59,753 bases of DNA from Candidatus Atribacteria bacterium (GTDB lineage: Bacteria > Atribacterota > Phoenicimicrobiia > Phoenicimicrobiales > Stramentimicrobiaceae), in the NCBI GenBank assembly GCA_029556475.1, contig JAKQEP010000076.1, forward strand, positions 1-59,753, read 5' to 3'. The notes beneath the pieces are model-generated. The model worked only from the letters and a program-made list of their open reading frames with translations, was not told where the DNA came from and did not search any database. This document shows positions 9,361 through 17,758 of the stretch, piece after piece. The position numbers were made by a program, and so were the translations under genes. Position 1 is the first letter of the stretch, and each line of letters begins with the position of its first letter.

Positions 9361-9404
9361 AGCCCCTCTTACTTATTTTAAATATAAAATTAAGAAGAGG
9401 GGCT
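9361..9404 (-). terminator. Long hairpin after the ABC transporter operon
   Basis: AGCCCCTCTT (9361-9370) pairs perfectly with AAGAGGGGCT (9395-9404). The intervening bases can also pair (ATTTTA against TAAAAT), giving a stem of about 20 pairs. No clean U-tract follows on the minus strand, so it may be a weak terminator or a 3'-stabilising hairpin for the substrate-binding-protein mRNA. Confidence 0.55.
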
Positions 9405-9460
9405 GGATTGGTTAAATAACTGATATTTTATTTGTTTGTTTCACTATTTAGCAATCAATA

Positions 9461-10639
9461 TTATTTTGCCATAGCTTTAAATACTTTCTCTCCATTCTCT
9501 ATTTCAAACAAGAAAGTTCCTTTACCGGTAGGCACTCCATCAGTCATATCCCAGGTCAATTGAATTCCTTTGAAGCCTTTTACGTTCCGGCAATAGTCTC
9601 TTATTTTAATCCTTTCCTCGGCCAATTTTGCGGGGTCACCTGTTACTCCGGTGTTTTCAATTGCTTCTTTAATCATATAAACACTATCATAATAATTGGT
9701 GGAAAGAGAAGCTGGTTCTATCCCATTGTGGTCTTTTTTGTAAGCTTCTCTGAATGCCTGCCAGCGTGGATCATCTAAGTTCAGGTCAATATAGTTATAA
9801 ATTGAAATCCCTTCTAAACTATCACCACCAGTGGTGTACAAAGCAGTATCATCTGCACTACTGAAGACTAATATTTTTGATTTATCGGTCCAACCCTTTT
9901 TAACCAATTCAATAATAATTTTTGCTGCTTTTTCTGAATTACAGGTTAACATAATGCCATCAGGTTTCTGAGCTAAAGCCTTTAATACAAGAGGTTCAAA
10001 CATTATGGCATCAGTTGGAACATCAACCTGAGATAACATTTTCACTCCTGCTGATTCCAGACCAACGGCATGTGCTTCCGCCATGGGTGGCCAGGCAGCC
10101 CAGTTTTCAACAAACTGTACTACTGTTTTCATATCTGGATGTAATTTTGCCCAGGCAGCAGTGATGGGTGGAAGCTTTTCTTCAGTTATTGGATACCATG
10201 AAAGTGTCCAGGGGAAGTATTCAACTGCATATTCATAGCTGGTTGAAGAAACCATACTAAATAATCCAGCCTTTACTGCAATGGGTACTGCTGCCATAAT
10301 ACAAGCTTCCGGGACTGGACCCATTACTACCAACGCCGAATCAACCAGTTTAGCCATCTCCTCCATTGCTTTATCCTTATCTACACCTGTATCAATAATT
10401 TCGATTTTTATAGGTACTCCCCTTACTCCTCCAGCAGCATTTATCTCTTCAGCGGCTCTATTAGCACTCCAGGACATATATTCTCCAATGCTGGCTATTG
10501 GGCCTGTTATGGTGTTCAAGAAAGGAATATTCCACTCGCTGACTTTTACCTCCTGCCCAAATATATGGAAAGCAGAAGCAAAAACGATTCCTATCACTAA
10601 TATTAAAATACTAAAAAATCGCAATGTTTTACATTTCAT
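9461..10639 (-). CDS. ABC transporter substrate-binding protein, branched-chain amino-acid (LivK) type
   Basis: Extracytoplasmic receptor that delivers ligand to the LivHM permease. The 392-residue protein has a signal peptide (Lys-Arg start, hydrophobic core about residues 8-24, end near FGQEV). A Peripla_BP_6 type I fold follows, recognisable from the WNIPFLNTITGPIASIGEYMSWSANRAAEEINAAGGVRG opening region, with INAAGG and KIEIIDT. The start is ATG with a good AGGAGG. It is the last gene of the livG-F-H-M-binding-protein set. The ligand is probably a branched-chain or other hydrophobic amino acid, given the neighbours, but related receptors bind urea, amides or aromatic acids. Confidence 0.9.
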   Translation of the reverse strand: MKCKTLRFFSILILVIGIVFASAFHIFGQEVKVSEWNIPFLNTITGPIASIGEYMSWSANRAAEEINAAGGVRGVPIKIEIIDTGVDKDKAMEEMAKLVDSALVVMGPVPEACIMAAVPIAVKAGLFSMVSSTSYEYAVEYFPWTLSWYPITEEKLPPITAAWAKLHPDMKTVVQFVENWAAWPPMAEAHAVGLESAGVKMLSQVDVPTDAIMFEPLVLKALAQKPDGIMLTCNSEKAAKIIIELVKKGWTDKSKILVFSSADDTALYTTGGDSLEGISIYNYIDLNLDDPRWQAFREAYKKDHNGIEPASLSTNYYDSVYMIKEAIENTGVTGDPAKLAEERIKIRDYCRNVKGFKGIQLTWDMTDGVPTGKGTFLFEIENGEKVFKAMAK

Positions 10640-10798
10640 ACTATTTTTCCTCCTTTTTTTTCATTAAAATATCTTTATGGATGTCATTTTATTGTGTAAT
10701 ATTTTAAATCGCTCTATATTATCCCTCCTTTCTGATTTTCTTTTTAATACCCACTGCATAACAATTTTTTTAAAAAACTCCTTTGTATATCTAAATAA

Positions 10799-11653
10799 TT
10801 AATTAGTTATATATCGGGGTGATTTTATTTTTATGCTCCACAACATTTTTCTGGTAATCAAGCCCTCCGGTCTCAATAAGATGATGATTACCAGCAGCGC
10901 TCCGTAGATAACCAGACGCCAGGAAGCAATATTGCTGGGGAACATTAAAGGTATCCCCTGTAGAAAAAAAGCAGAGAGGATTACTCCCCACATAGTAGTA
11001 TATCCGCCAACAAATAATATACACATTAAATAACCAATCATACTAAAAGTAAAGAATTCTGGAGAAAGGCTTTTCACCAAAAAAGCATCCAGAATTCCTG
11101 CCATTCCGGCTATCGAGCATGATATTATTTGAAAAAACATTCCTAATTTTTTAATATCAACCCCCAGTGTAACGGCAACATCCCTGTCTATAAAAACAAC
11201 TGATGCAGCCCTTCCCCACCTGGAATGGTCAATCCTGAATACCAGTAATCCAACTAAAAACAATAAACTATAAATAATGGCAAGCATATTATTGGGGCCA
11301 GGGATATGGAAAAAGCCAATGGTACCTCCCAGAGTTCTCCAATTTTCAATAACTGTTTTAACAATAAAAACTGATGTTAGGCCAACAATAACAACTGTGA
11401 AACAGGGAGCATCCCCGATAGCCAAAGAAAATATAAAGGCAATTGTTGCACCAAATAATATCCCAATAATTAAAATCACGATAAATGGCCAACCCCACTC
11501 TCGCGCAGCAAAACCACCAAAATATGCTGTAATTGCCATACAAGCCACTATTAGAAAATTAAGCTGTCCTACTCTATATGGTAAATAAAGTGCCCATCCC
11601 ATTAGAACATAGATGCCGGCAAACCCTAAAAAGTAATAGGTAACCTCAGACAA
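10799..11653 (-). CDS. livM: Branched-chain amino-acid ABC transporter permease, LivM type
   Basis: Inner-membrane permease subunit pairing with LivH. The protein is almost entirely hydrophobic, with about eight membrane spans, the LivM-type segment SVVFIDRDVAVTLGVDIKKLGMFFQIISCSIAGMAG (the ATPase-contact loop) and the terminal LLRPEGL. The correct start is probably TTG at 11653, with AGGAGG six bases upstream. The frame extends to a TTG at 11671, but that would place the ribosome-binding site inside the gene. The protein is then 284 residues. It is shorter at the N-terminus than E. coli LivM, as is common. Confidence 0.88.
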   Translation of the reverse strand: MSEVTYYFLGFAGIYVLMGWALYLPYRVGQLNFLIVACMAITAYFGGFAAREWGWPFIVILIIGILFGATIAFIFSLAIGDAPCFTVVIVGLTSVFIVKTVIENWRTLGGTIGFFHIPGPNNMLAIIYSLLFLVGLLVFRIDHSRWGRAASVVFIDRDVAVTLGVDIKKLGMFFQIISCSIAGMAGILDAFLVKSLSPEFFTFSMIGYLMCILFVGGYTTMWGVILSAFFLQGIPLMFPSNIASWRLVIYGALLVIIILLRPEGLITRKMLWSIKIKSPRYITN

Positions 11654-11690
11654 TATTAGCCTCCTTATCAATTGTTTATCTTAATATCTC

Positions 11691-12566
11691 TTATATTTTG
11701 ATACCAAATAATCCCCCGGGCTTCATCAAGACTACAATTAGCATTACCGCAAAAGCAATAACATTAGACCAGGAACCGGAAAAATAGCCTATAGCCATAG
11801 CTTCAATTATTCCTAATAGCAGGCCACATACCAATCCACCCTGTAAATTACCTAATCCCGCTACAATTGATACAGCTAGCATCTTTAAAGCAACAAATTC
11901 ACCTAACCAGGGAGATGCTGACCCAATGAGCATTGAAAATAGTATTGCTGAAAATCCCCCTAAAATTCCAACAATTAGATAACTAAAAATACTGGTCTTA
12001 ATAATGGGAATACCTACCAGGCAAGCAGCAAAACGGTTTTCAGCTATAGCCCTAAAAAATCTACCCTGATTAGTATGATACAGGAGGAAGAAAAATATCA
12101 GCACTGCAATAATTCCACCCAATAAGGCAAATAACTGCCCTTTTGATACAGTAATCAATCCATAACCAAAAATGTTTCCACCCACCCAGTCGGGAGAAAA
12201 AGCAACAGGAAAACCATAGTTAATAGAATGAGACATAATGTCCATCATAATCATAGCTATTCCCATAGAAGCGATAAACGAAGCATTAATATCTACACCC
12301 TCAATGCTGCTAATCTTCCTAAAAATAGGCTCACTTAATAAACTTAGAATTATTGAAACAGATACACCCGCCAGAATAATAATTAATTTATTTCCGGTTA
12401 ATTTTAAAACCCACCAACAGGTGTACATTGATACCACCACTATCTGGGGATATGCAAATTGTATAATTTTTGCTACCAAAAGCATTAAATTGAATCCGGT
12501 AACCAGTAATACATAAATACTGCCTAATGCCAATCCACTAATTAGCTGGGCTATAAATATTTCCAT
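11691..12566 (-). CDS. livH: Branched-chain amino-acid ABC transporter permease, LivH type
   Basis: Inner-membrane permease subunit forming a heterodimer with LivM. The 291-residue protein has about eight hydrophobic spans. The N-terminal pattern ISGLALGSIYVLLVTGFNLML is diagnostic of LivH, the loop FRAIAENRFAACLVGI contacts the ATPases, and AGLGNLQGGLVCGLLLGIIEAM follows near the C-terminus. The start is ATG, preceded by an AGAGG motif. It lies between livF and livM on one transcript. Confidence 0.92.
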   Translation of the reverse strand: MEIFIAQLISGLALGSIYVLLVTGFNLMLLVAKIIQFAYPQIVVVSMYTCWWVLKLTGNKLIIILAGVSVSIILSLLSEPIFRKISSIEGVDINASFIASMGIAMIMMDIMSHSINYGFPVAFSPDWVGGNIFGYGLITVSKGQLFALLGGIIAVLIFFFLLYHTNQGRFFRAIAENRFAACLVGIPIIKTSIFSYLIVGILGGFSAILFSMLIGSASPWLGEFVALKMLAVSIVAGLGNLQGGLVCGLLLGIIEAMAIGYFSGSWSNVIAFAVMLIVVLMKPGGLFGIKI

Positions 12567-12614
12567 ATATTCCTCTCTTAGAAATTATACAAAACAATTT
12601 TATCAGTTTATTGA

Positions 12615-13334
12615 TTAATTTCCACCAAGATAAGCTTGTCTAATTTTAGGATCATCTATTAAATCGGTAGAAAATCCAGACATAGCAATCTCACCAGTTT
12701 TCATCACATAGCAGCGATGGCTCCCCTCTAAAGCTTTTTTAGCATTCTGTTCTGCTAAAAGAATAGCATACCCTTCCTTGTTTAACTCTGTAAGAATATT
12801 AAATATGTCAGTGACTATTTTAGGAGCTAAACCCAGGGAGGGCTCATCTACCAATATTAGTTTTGGTTTGGACATTAAAGCTCTACCCATAGATAACATT
12901 TGTTGTTCGCCACCACTTAAGGTCCCCGCTATTTGGCTACTTCGATCCTTTAAAACAGGAAAATAATCAAATATCCTTTTTAAATTTTCTTCAAAATCTG
13001 CAAGGTTCTGATAAGCTCCCAGTTGAAGATTTTCTAAAACGGACATTGATGAAAAAATAACATGCCCTTCTGGGATAAGACTTAAGCCAGAGCTAACTAT
13101 CTTATCCGTTGGTTTTCTGGTAATATCCTGTCCTAAAAAAAAGATACTACCTTTCTCTGCTTTATTTATACCCAATATTGATTTCAATAAAGAAGATTTC
13201 CCGGCACCATTTGCTCCAATCAGGGCTACAAATTCTCCATGATTTATTTCCAGGTTAACCTCTTTCACTGCTTTTATAGGACCATATGCGATTGAAAGGT
13301 TACAAATTTCTAAAATATTATTTATTTTCTCCAA
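12615..13334 (-). CDS. livF: Branched-chain amino-acid ABC transporter ATP-binding protein LivF
   Basis: Cytoplasmic ATPase of the Liv transporter. Walker A (GANGAGKSS), the ABC signature (LSGGEQQML), Walker B (PKLILVDEPS) and the late LivF features LGLAPKIV and LLAEQNAKKAL are visible. The frame is open further upstream to 13403, but the start is most likely TTG at 13334. GGAGG lies six bases before it (13346-13342), the TTG overlaps the end of livG, and the resulting 239-residue length is normal. The overlap implies translational coupling of the two ATPases. Confidence 0.93.
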   Translation of the reverse strand: MEKINNILEICNLSIAYGPIKAVKEVNLEINHGEFVALIGANGAGKSSLLKSILGINKAEKGSIFFLGQDITRKPTDKIVSSGLSLIPEGHVIFSSMSVLENLQLGAYQNLADFEENLKRIFDYFPVLKDRSSQIAGTLSGGEQQMLSMGRALMSKPKLILVDEPSLGLAPKIVTDIFNILTELNKEGYAILLAEQNAKKALEGSHRCYVMKTGEIAMSGFSTDLIDDPKIRQAYLGGN

Positions 13335-14091
13335 GATATGCCTCCAACACCCTGGGATCCTTTTGAATTTGTTCTGGACTACCTTCGCTAATTTTGTTTC
13401 CAAAATCTAATACTGTAATCCTATCTGAAATTTCAGGAATCAGGTTCATATCATGACTAACTACAATCACAGTGATTCCCATGTTTCTTATTCTTCTGAT
13501 AATATCCATAACCGCTTTAGACTCATCTATACCCATACCAGAGGTAGGCTCATCAAGCATTAACAAATCTGGACTGGATATTAAAGCACGGGCAATCTGT
13601 ACCAATTGCCGTTCGACCCAGACTAGTTCACTGGTCCATCTTTCAGCAAAATCTGATATTCCAATAAATTTTAACATTTCCAAAGCACTGGTTTTAATAT
13701 CTTTCTCTTGATTTTTAAATTGTGATGGTTGAAAAAAGAAGGATTTTACAGGATTGGGACTGATATGATACTTTCCAGACATTACATTATCCAGAACTGT
13801 TAGATTGGGTACCAGTTTCCCTGCCTGAAAAGTTCTGCTTATACCCATCCTAGTGATTTCTTCAGCAGGAAGATTGGTTATTTCCTTCGATTTAAAATAT
13901 ATATTTCCATCAGTAGGTGGATATAATCCTGAAACAACATTAAAAAAAGTAGACTTTCCTGCACCATTCGGGCCAATTAAACCATGAATTTTATTCTTCT
14001 GAATTTCAATATCAATATTCTTAAGTGCCTGTAATCCGCCAAAAGATTTGCATAAATTTTTTACTTCTAATATTGCCATTTCCTCTTCCAT
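13318..14091 (-). CDS. livG: Branched-chain amino-acid ABC transporter ATP-binding protein LivG
   Basis: Second cytoplasmic ATPase of the Liv transporter and first gene of the operon. The 257-residue protein has Walker A (GPNGAGKST), the LivG-specific ISRTFQ switch region, a signature-like segment degenerated to SELVWVERQL (the usual LSGG is not obvious), Walker B (PDLLMLDEPTSGM) and the switch histidine VVSHDM. The start at ATG 14091 has AGAGGAGA nine bases upstream. The sigma-70 promoter at 14126-14154 lies just before it. The non-canonical signature is worth noting: VW(V/-)ERQLV replaces the usual LPYGxQRRLE. Confidence 0.92.
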   Translation of the reverse strand: MEEEMAILEVKNLCKSFGGLQALKNIDIEIQKNKIHGLIGPNGAGKSTFFNVVSGLYPPTDGNIYFKSKEITNLPAEEITRMGISRTFQAGKLVPNLTVLDNVMSGKYHISPNPVKSFFFQPSQFKNQEKDIKTSALEMLKFIGISDFAERWTSELVWVERQLVQIARALISSPDLLMLDEPTSGMGIDESKAVMDIIRRIRNMGITVIVVSHDMNLIPEISDRITVLDFGNKISEGSPEQIQKDPRVLEAYLGENK

Positions 14092-14125
14092 CAGGGAAAC
14101 TCTCCTCTAAACTAAACTGTTTCAT

Positions 14126-14154
14126 ATGATAGTAAAAATCAAATTAGTTGTCAA
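14126..14154 (-). promoter_or_regulatory. Sigma-70 promoter for the liv operon
   Basis: On the minus strand, TTGACA (14154-14149) and TATCAT (14131-14126) are separated by exactly 17 bases. Transcription would start near 14119, about 28 bases before the livG ATG. This is one of the best consensus matches in the window. Confidence 0.75.
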
Positions 14155-14276
14155 AAATTACTTTAATTTGAAATTAGCTATAATATTTTAGAATAGCTGT
14201 AGTTAAAAAATTATCTTTCAGAAAAAATGTAAAGAAACAATATATACAGTCCGTCTACTTCCTCCCAAGAAATTTA

Positions 14277-14304
14277 TGTGCTGACTTTTTAATAAGTCAG
14301 CACA
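14277..14304 (-). terminator. Hairpin between the oxidoreductase operon and livG
   Basis: TGTGCTGACTT (14277-14287) pairs perfectly with AAGTCAGCACA (14294-14304) around a 6-base loop. It lies 60 bases downstream of the last oxidoreductase gene, and on the minus strand is followed by ATAAATTTCTT, a modest U-rich tail. It is probably the end of the sigma-54-controlled operon. Confidence 0.6.
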
Positions 14305-14363
14305 TACACATAAATAGGAAGTTTAAGGTAAAAGACAGTTAAATTTTTAAAATATATTTAATC

Positions 14364-14903
14364 TTACCCGATAATAATTTTTTCTCCTCTTTTAAGTGCT
14401 TCTTTGTTTAGTTCAATGATTTTTTCTGAACCTTTACCAAGTGTCTGTTCTAAAGCTTCAAAGACTGTTTGCATCTTCACACTTTTACTTTTGGCAATAT
14501 AGCTACCCAATGCTACCATATTGGCAACCCTTAAATTACCCAGTTCGTTGGCAATGTCGTTAGCTGGAACTTTCACCACCTCTACATCATCTCGGTAAAT
14601 ATTACGAGAAATGAGTGATTGATTAACTATAATCGTACCACCTTTTTCTACTAAAGGTTCAAATTTATCTAAAGATGGTAAATTCATAGCAATTAAAGAA
14701 AGGGGATTAGGGACTACCGGAGAGGCAACTTCTTCTGAAGAAATAATCACAGTACAATTTGCCGTTCCTCCTCGCATTTCAGGACCATAGGAAGGCATCC
14801 ATGCTACATGTTTTCCCTCTAACATGCCAGCATGGGCAATCAATCTTCCCATTAAAAGAATTCCCTGACCACCAAATCCGGCAATAATTATTTCATCTAA
14901 CAT
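14364..14903 (-). CDS. 2-oxoacid:ferredoxin oxidoreductase, gamma subunit (branched-chain type)
   Basis: Gamma (CoA-binding) subunit of the four-subunit oxidoreductase encoded by this and the next three genes. The 179-residue protein opens with [21 protein letters not shown] and has [16 protein letters not shown], both typical of the PorG/KorC/VorC gamma family. Its ATG follows the TAA of the beta-subunit gene directly (TAAATG), with GGAGG inside the upstream gene. Together with butyrate kinase and phosphate butyryltransferase upstream, it suggests oxidation of branched-chain 2-oxoacids. Confidence 0.88.
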   Translation of the reverse strand: MLDEIIIAGFGGQGILLMGRLIAHAGMLEGKHVAWMPSYGPEMRGGTANCTVIISSEEVASPVVPNPLSLIAMNLPSLDKFEPLVEKGGTIIVNQSLISRNIYRDDVEVVKVPANDIANELGNLRVANMVALGSYIAKSKSVKMQTVFEALEQTLGKGSEKIIELNKEALKRGEKIIIG

Positions 14904-15650
14904 TTAAGATACCTCCTCCACATTTTTAAATTCACCTAAGGGGTAGTATGGTATCATCTTTTCATTTAGCCATTCATTGGCTTCTTTGGGGCTTAATCCC
15001 CAGCTGGTAGGACAGGTAGAAAGAACTTCTACCAGAGCAAATCCTTTACCATCAAGCTGATATTGAAAAGCTTTTTTAATAGCCTTCTTGGCTTTTACAA
15101 TATAAGCTGGTTTTGTCAGGGCAACCCTGGCAATATAGGCAGGGCTATTTAAGGTAGAAAGTAACTCACAAATCCGGATTGGCATTCCCATAGTTTTTGA
15201 ATCCCGTCCATAAGGTGAAGTTTGGGTTATCTGGCCTTCCAGTGTTGTTGGAGCCATCTGGCCGCCAGTCATACCATAAATGGCATTATTAACGAAAATG
15301 ACTGTTATTTTTTCACCTCTATTAGCAGCATGAACTATTTCGGCAGTTCCTATAGAGGCAAGGTCGCCATCTCCTTGATAAGTGAAGACTATATTATCTG
15401 GCTTTACCCTCTTTATACCAGTAGCTATAGCTGGTGCCCTTCCGTGAGCAGCAACTATCATATCACATTCAAAAAAGAGGTAAGCAAATACAGCACAACC
15501 TACCGGAGCAATACCAATAGTATCTTCAGCTATATTTAAATCATCCATTGCCTCAGCAACTAATCGGTGAATAATACCATGGTGGCAACCGGGGCAATAA
15601 GTAAAAGGTACATCTGTTAAAGATTTAGGTTTGGTAAATACTTGTTTCAT
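14904..15650 (-). CDS. 2-oxoacid:ferredoxin oxidoreductase, thiamine-pyrophosphate-binding beta subunit
   Basis: Catalytic TPP subunit that decarboxylates the 2-oxoacid. The motif [15 protein letters not shown] opens the domain. The TPP-Mg site is [39 protein letters not shown], and [13 protein letters not shown] lies near the end. I favour the ATG at 15650, preceded by GGGGG eleven bases upstream. The upstream ATG at 15668 has no ribosome-binding site and adds only six residues. The length, about 248 residues, suits KorB/VorA-type beta subunits. Confidence 0.88.
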   Translation of the reverse strand: MKQVFTKPKSLTDVPFTYCPGCHHGIIHRLVAEAMDDLNIAEDTIGIAPVGCAVFAYLFFECDMIVAAHGRAPAIATGIKRVKPDNIVFTYQGDGDLASIGTAEIVHAANRGEKITVIFVNNAIYGMTGGQMAPTTLEGQITQTSPYGRDSKTMGMPIRICELLSTLNSPAYIARVALTKPAYIVKAKKAIKKAFQYQLDGKGFALVEVLSTCPTSWGLSPKEANEWLNEKMIPYYPLGEFKNVEEVS

Positions 15651-15719
15651 CAATTTTTTTACCCCCATATTTTTTCATAAACAATGTTTTTATAATTATC
15701 TGATGTTATTCTATACTAA

Positions 15720-16775
15720 CTAATCTAATAATTTTTTTACTTCTTGCAGAATTTCTATTGGAGAAATAACTACCCCGCCGGTTCTGCCATAGAAACTAAC
15801 TTGTGACTTGCCTTTAACTGCCAATTTAACATCTTCAACCATCTGTCCCAGACTCATCTCAGTTACCAAAAACTTGTCTACTTTATTGGCAACTTCTTCA
15901 ATTGCAGCATACGGAAAAGGATAAAGAGTAATGGGTCTAACTAATCCAATATTTATTCCTTCTTGTTTCGCTTTTTGAATAGTAGTCTTTACAATTCTAG
16001 CTATACTACCGTACGCAACTATGACTATGTCCGGGTTATCAATATTTACCACTTCATATTCTACTTCTTTTTGCATGTCCTGATATTTCTGGCCGAGTTT
16101 ATTTACTATTTTCTCTAACTCATTGGGGTCCAGGTCAAAGGGCACTATTCTTCTTGGTTTTCTTCCATGACTGGAACCTAGAGCCCAATCTTCTTTTGAA
16201 GGGATATTCTTTTCATCAAATTCTTTAAATTGAACTGGTTCCATCATCTGACCCAATAATCCATCTCCTAAAATCATAGCTGGATTACGATATTTATCTG
16301 CCAGACTAAAAGCCCTAATAGTTAGGTCAACCAGCTCCTGCACTGAAGATGGAGCAAAAACAATGAGATGGTAATCACCATGTCCACCCCCTTTAGTAGC
16401 CTGAAAATAATCTCCCTGGGCTGGTTGAATAGACCCTAAACCAGGCCCTCCTCTCATTATATTGACTATTACACATGGTAATTCAGCACAGGCAAGATAA
16501 GAAATCCCTTCCTGTTTTAAACTAATTCCCGGACTGGATGAAGAAGTCATTACTCTGCCACCAGCTGCCGAAGCCCCATAAACCATGTTAATCGCAGCAA
16601 TCTCGCTTTCGGCTTGAATAAAAGTAGCGCCTTTTATTTTTAACAAGCGTTTAGCCATGTAAGCAATCAATTCGCTCTGCGGTGTTATGGGGTACCCAAA
16701 ATAATAACGGCATCCTGCATGGATAGCAGCCTCTCCAATTGCCTCATTCCCTTTCATTAATAATCTTTCTTCCAT
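15720..16775 (-). CDS. vorB: 2-oxoacid:ferredoxin oxidoreductase alpha subunit, VorB type
   Basis: Alpha subunit that binds the pyrimidine end of TPP and the substrate. The 351-residue protein has KGNEAIGEAAIHAGCRYYFGYPITPQSE at the start, MTSSSSPGISLKQEG, IMRGGPGLGSIQPAQGDYFQA, and a C-terminal domain with VAYGSIARIVKTTI and VTEMSLGQMVEDV. Its length and the MRGGPGLG region match the 3-methyl-2-oxobutanoate (VorB) subgroup. The operon partners ptb and buk support branched-chain acyl-CoA as product. 2-oxoglutarate or pyruvate remain possible substrates. Confidence 0.85.
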   Translation of the reverse strand: MEERLLMKGNEAIGEAAIHAGCRYYFGYPITPQSELIAYMAKRLLKIKGATFIQAESEIAAINMVYGASAAGGRVMTSSSSPGISLKQEGISYLACAELPCVIVNIMRGGPGLGSIQPAQGDYFQATKGGGHGDYHLIVFAPSSVQELVDLTIRAFSLADKYRNPAMILGDGLLGQMMEPVQFKEFDEKNIPSKEDWALGSSHGRKPRRIVPFDLDPNELEKIVNKLGQKYQDMQKEVEYEVVNIDNPDIVIVAYGSIARIVKTTIQKAKQEGINIGLVRPITLYPFPYAAIEEVANKVDKFLVTEMSLGQMVEDVKLAVKGKSQVSFYGRTGGVVISPIEILQEVKKLLD

Positions 16776-16822
16776 TAATAATCAATCCTCCTTAAAAATT
16801 TAGATAGAAGTTTTTGCTCTTC

Positions 16823-17026
16823 TTATTTGTACACTTCTATAGCAACATCTGGACAGGTCATAGCACAAAAAGCACATCCGGTGCATTTTTCCGGGTTCAT
16901 CAACTCAGCAGGATGATAACTTTTTTTGTTAAATGATTTTGACATCACTATTATCTTTTGAGGACATATCAGTGTACATAACTCACAACCTTTACACCTC
17001 TCGCGGTCTATAATTATTTTTGCCAT
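16823..17026 (-). CDS. Ferredoxin-like delta subunit of the branched-chain 2-oxoacid oxidoreductase
   Basis: A 67-residue protein with two [4Fe-4S] motifs: CKGCELCTLICPQ and CTGCAFCAMTCPD. It carries electrons from the TPP subunit to soluble ferredoxin. It is the first gene of the delta-alpha-beta-gamma order, 60 bases after the P-loop gene, with its own AAGGAGG-type site. The order and sizes mirror the second oxidoreductase at 55.8-58.6 kb. Confidence 0.92.
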   Translation of the reverse strand: MAKIIIDRERCKGCELCTLICPQKIIVMSKSFNKKSYHPAELMNPEKCTGCAFCAMTCPDVAIEVYK

Positions 17027-17086
17027 ACAAAACCCTCCTTATCTATTTTTCGCATCTTACACTAACATTCATTACTTATTAATTTC

Positions 17087-17758
17087 TTATCCATCCCACG
17101 GTAAACTCATATATCGATGAATTGTCATTATTTTTTCTGAAAAATTATACCTTCCTATCTTCTGGTAAATAGATTCTTCAATTGTCAGATACTTTATTGG
17201 TAACCCAAGCTCTTTAGAGGCTTCCTTTACAATATTATGTCCTTTTATAATTGATTCAAGGTCTGTTTGTCCTCCTAAATTAGGATTACTGATCAAACTG
17301 TTAATCTTTAAGCGCGAGGATAGCTCCAACTCTCTGAGCATCTCAAATATCTGCTCGCTATTCTGGGTAAAAGGACGATATGGGTTAATGACCATTTCCA
17401 TCTGATATCCGACATCTTTTAATACCGGATAAAAACTAGCAATTGATTTGGCGCCAATATCATCTCCACCTAAATCAATAATTAGTCTTCGATTAGAATC
17501 TTCAAGCATCCCCTTAATTTCTGGAGCAATTAAAGGCAAATCAGCCATGGCAAATTTACCCGGAGGAGTAATTACTGTGATACCAATCCTTTTTAATTTT
17601 TCTTTCATATCTCTAGAACGAAAATAGGGATTAACAATATCTAAATCAACAATAACTACCTTTTCTTTTTTCTTTAAAGCTTCTATTGACTGATTGATAG
17701 CTATTTCAGTCTTTCCACTGCCAAAACTGCCTGTGTAAATAATTATTTCATCTTTCAA
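17087..17758 (-). CDS. P-loop nucleotide-binding protein of the SIMIBI (MinD/CobQ-like) class, function unknown
   Basis: I do not recognise a characterised homologue. The sequence has Walker A TGSFGSGKTEIAI near the N-terminus, the switch-I-like VVIVDLDIVNPYFRSRD (as in MinD/ArsA-type proteins), Walker B RLIIDLGGDD, and a late NP..RP..Q segment that may be the base-binding loop. No membrane segment or metal cluster is seen. The start is taken as TTG at 17758, overlapping the TGA of buk (TTGA) after a GGAGG, giving 223 residues. The tight coupling between butyrate kinase and ferredoxin genes implies a role in making or regulating the fermentation enzymes. A chaperone or cofactor-delivery role is only a guess. 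Confidence 0.75.
   Translation of the reverse strand: MKDEIIIYTGSFGSGKTEIAINQSIEALKKKEKVVIVDLDIVNPYFRSRDMKEKLKRIGITVITPPGKFAMADLPLIAPEIKGMLEDSNRRLIIDLGGDDIGAKSIASFYPVLKDVGYQMEMVINPYRPFTQNSEQIFEMLRELELSSRLKINSLISNPNLGGQTDLESIIKGHNIVKEASKELGLPIKYLTIEESIYQKIGRYNFSEKIMTIHRYMSLPWDG

Noticed and set aside
10281..10667. A 128-codon plus-strand open frame opposite the substrate-binding protein
   Set aside because: Antisense shadow of the signal-peptide end of a well-supported gene; no start site features.
13335..13403. Upstream extension of livF to 13403
   Set aside because: It overlaps livG strongly, adds non-family residues and ignores the GGAGG-TTG at 13346-13332.
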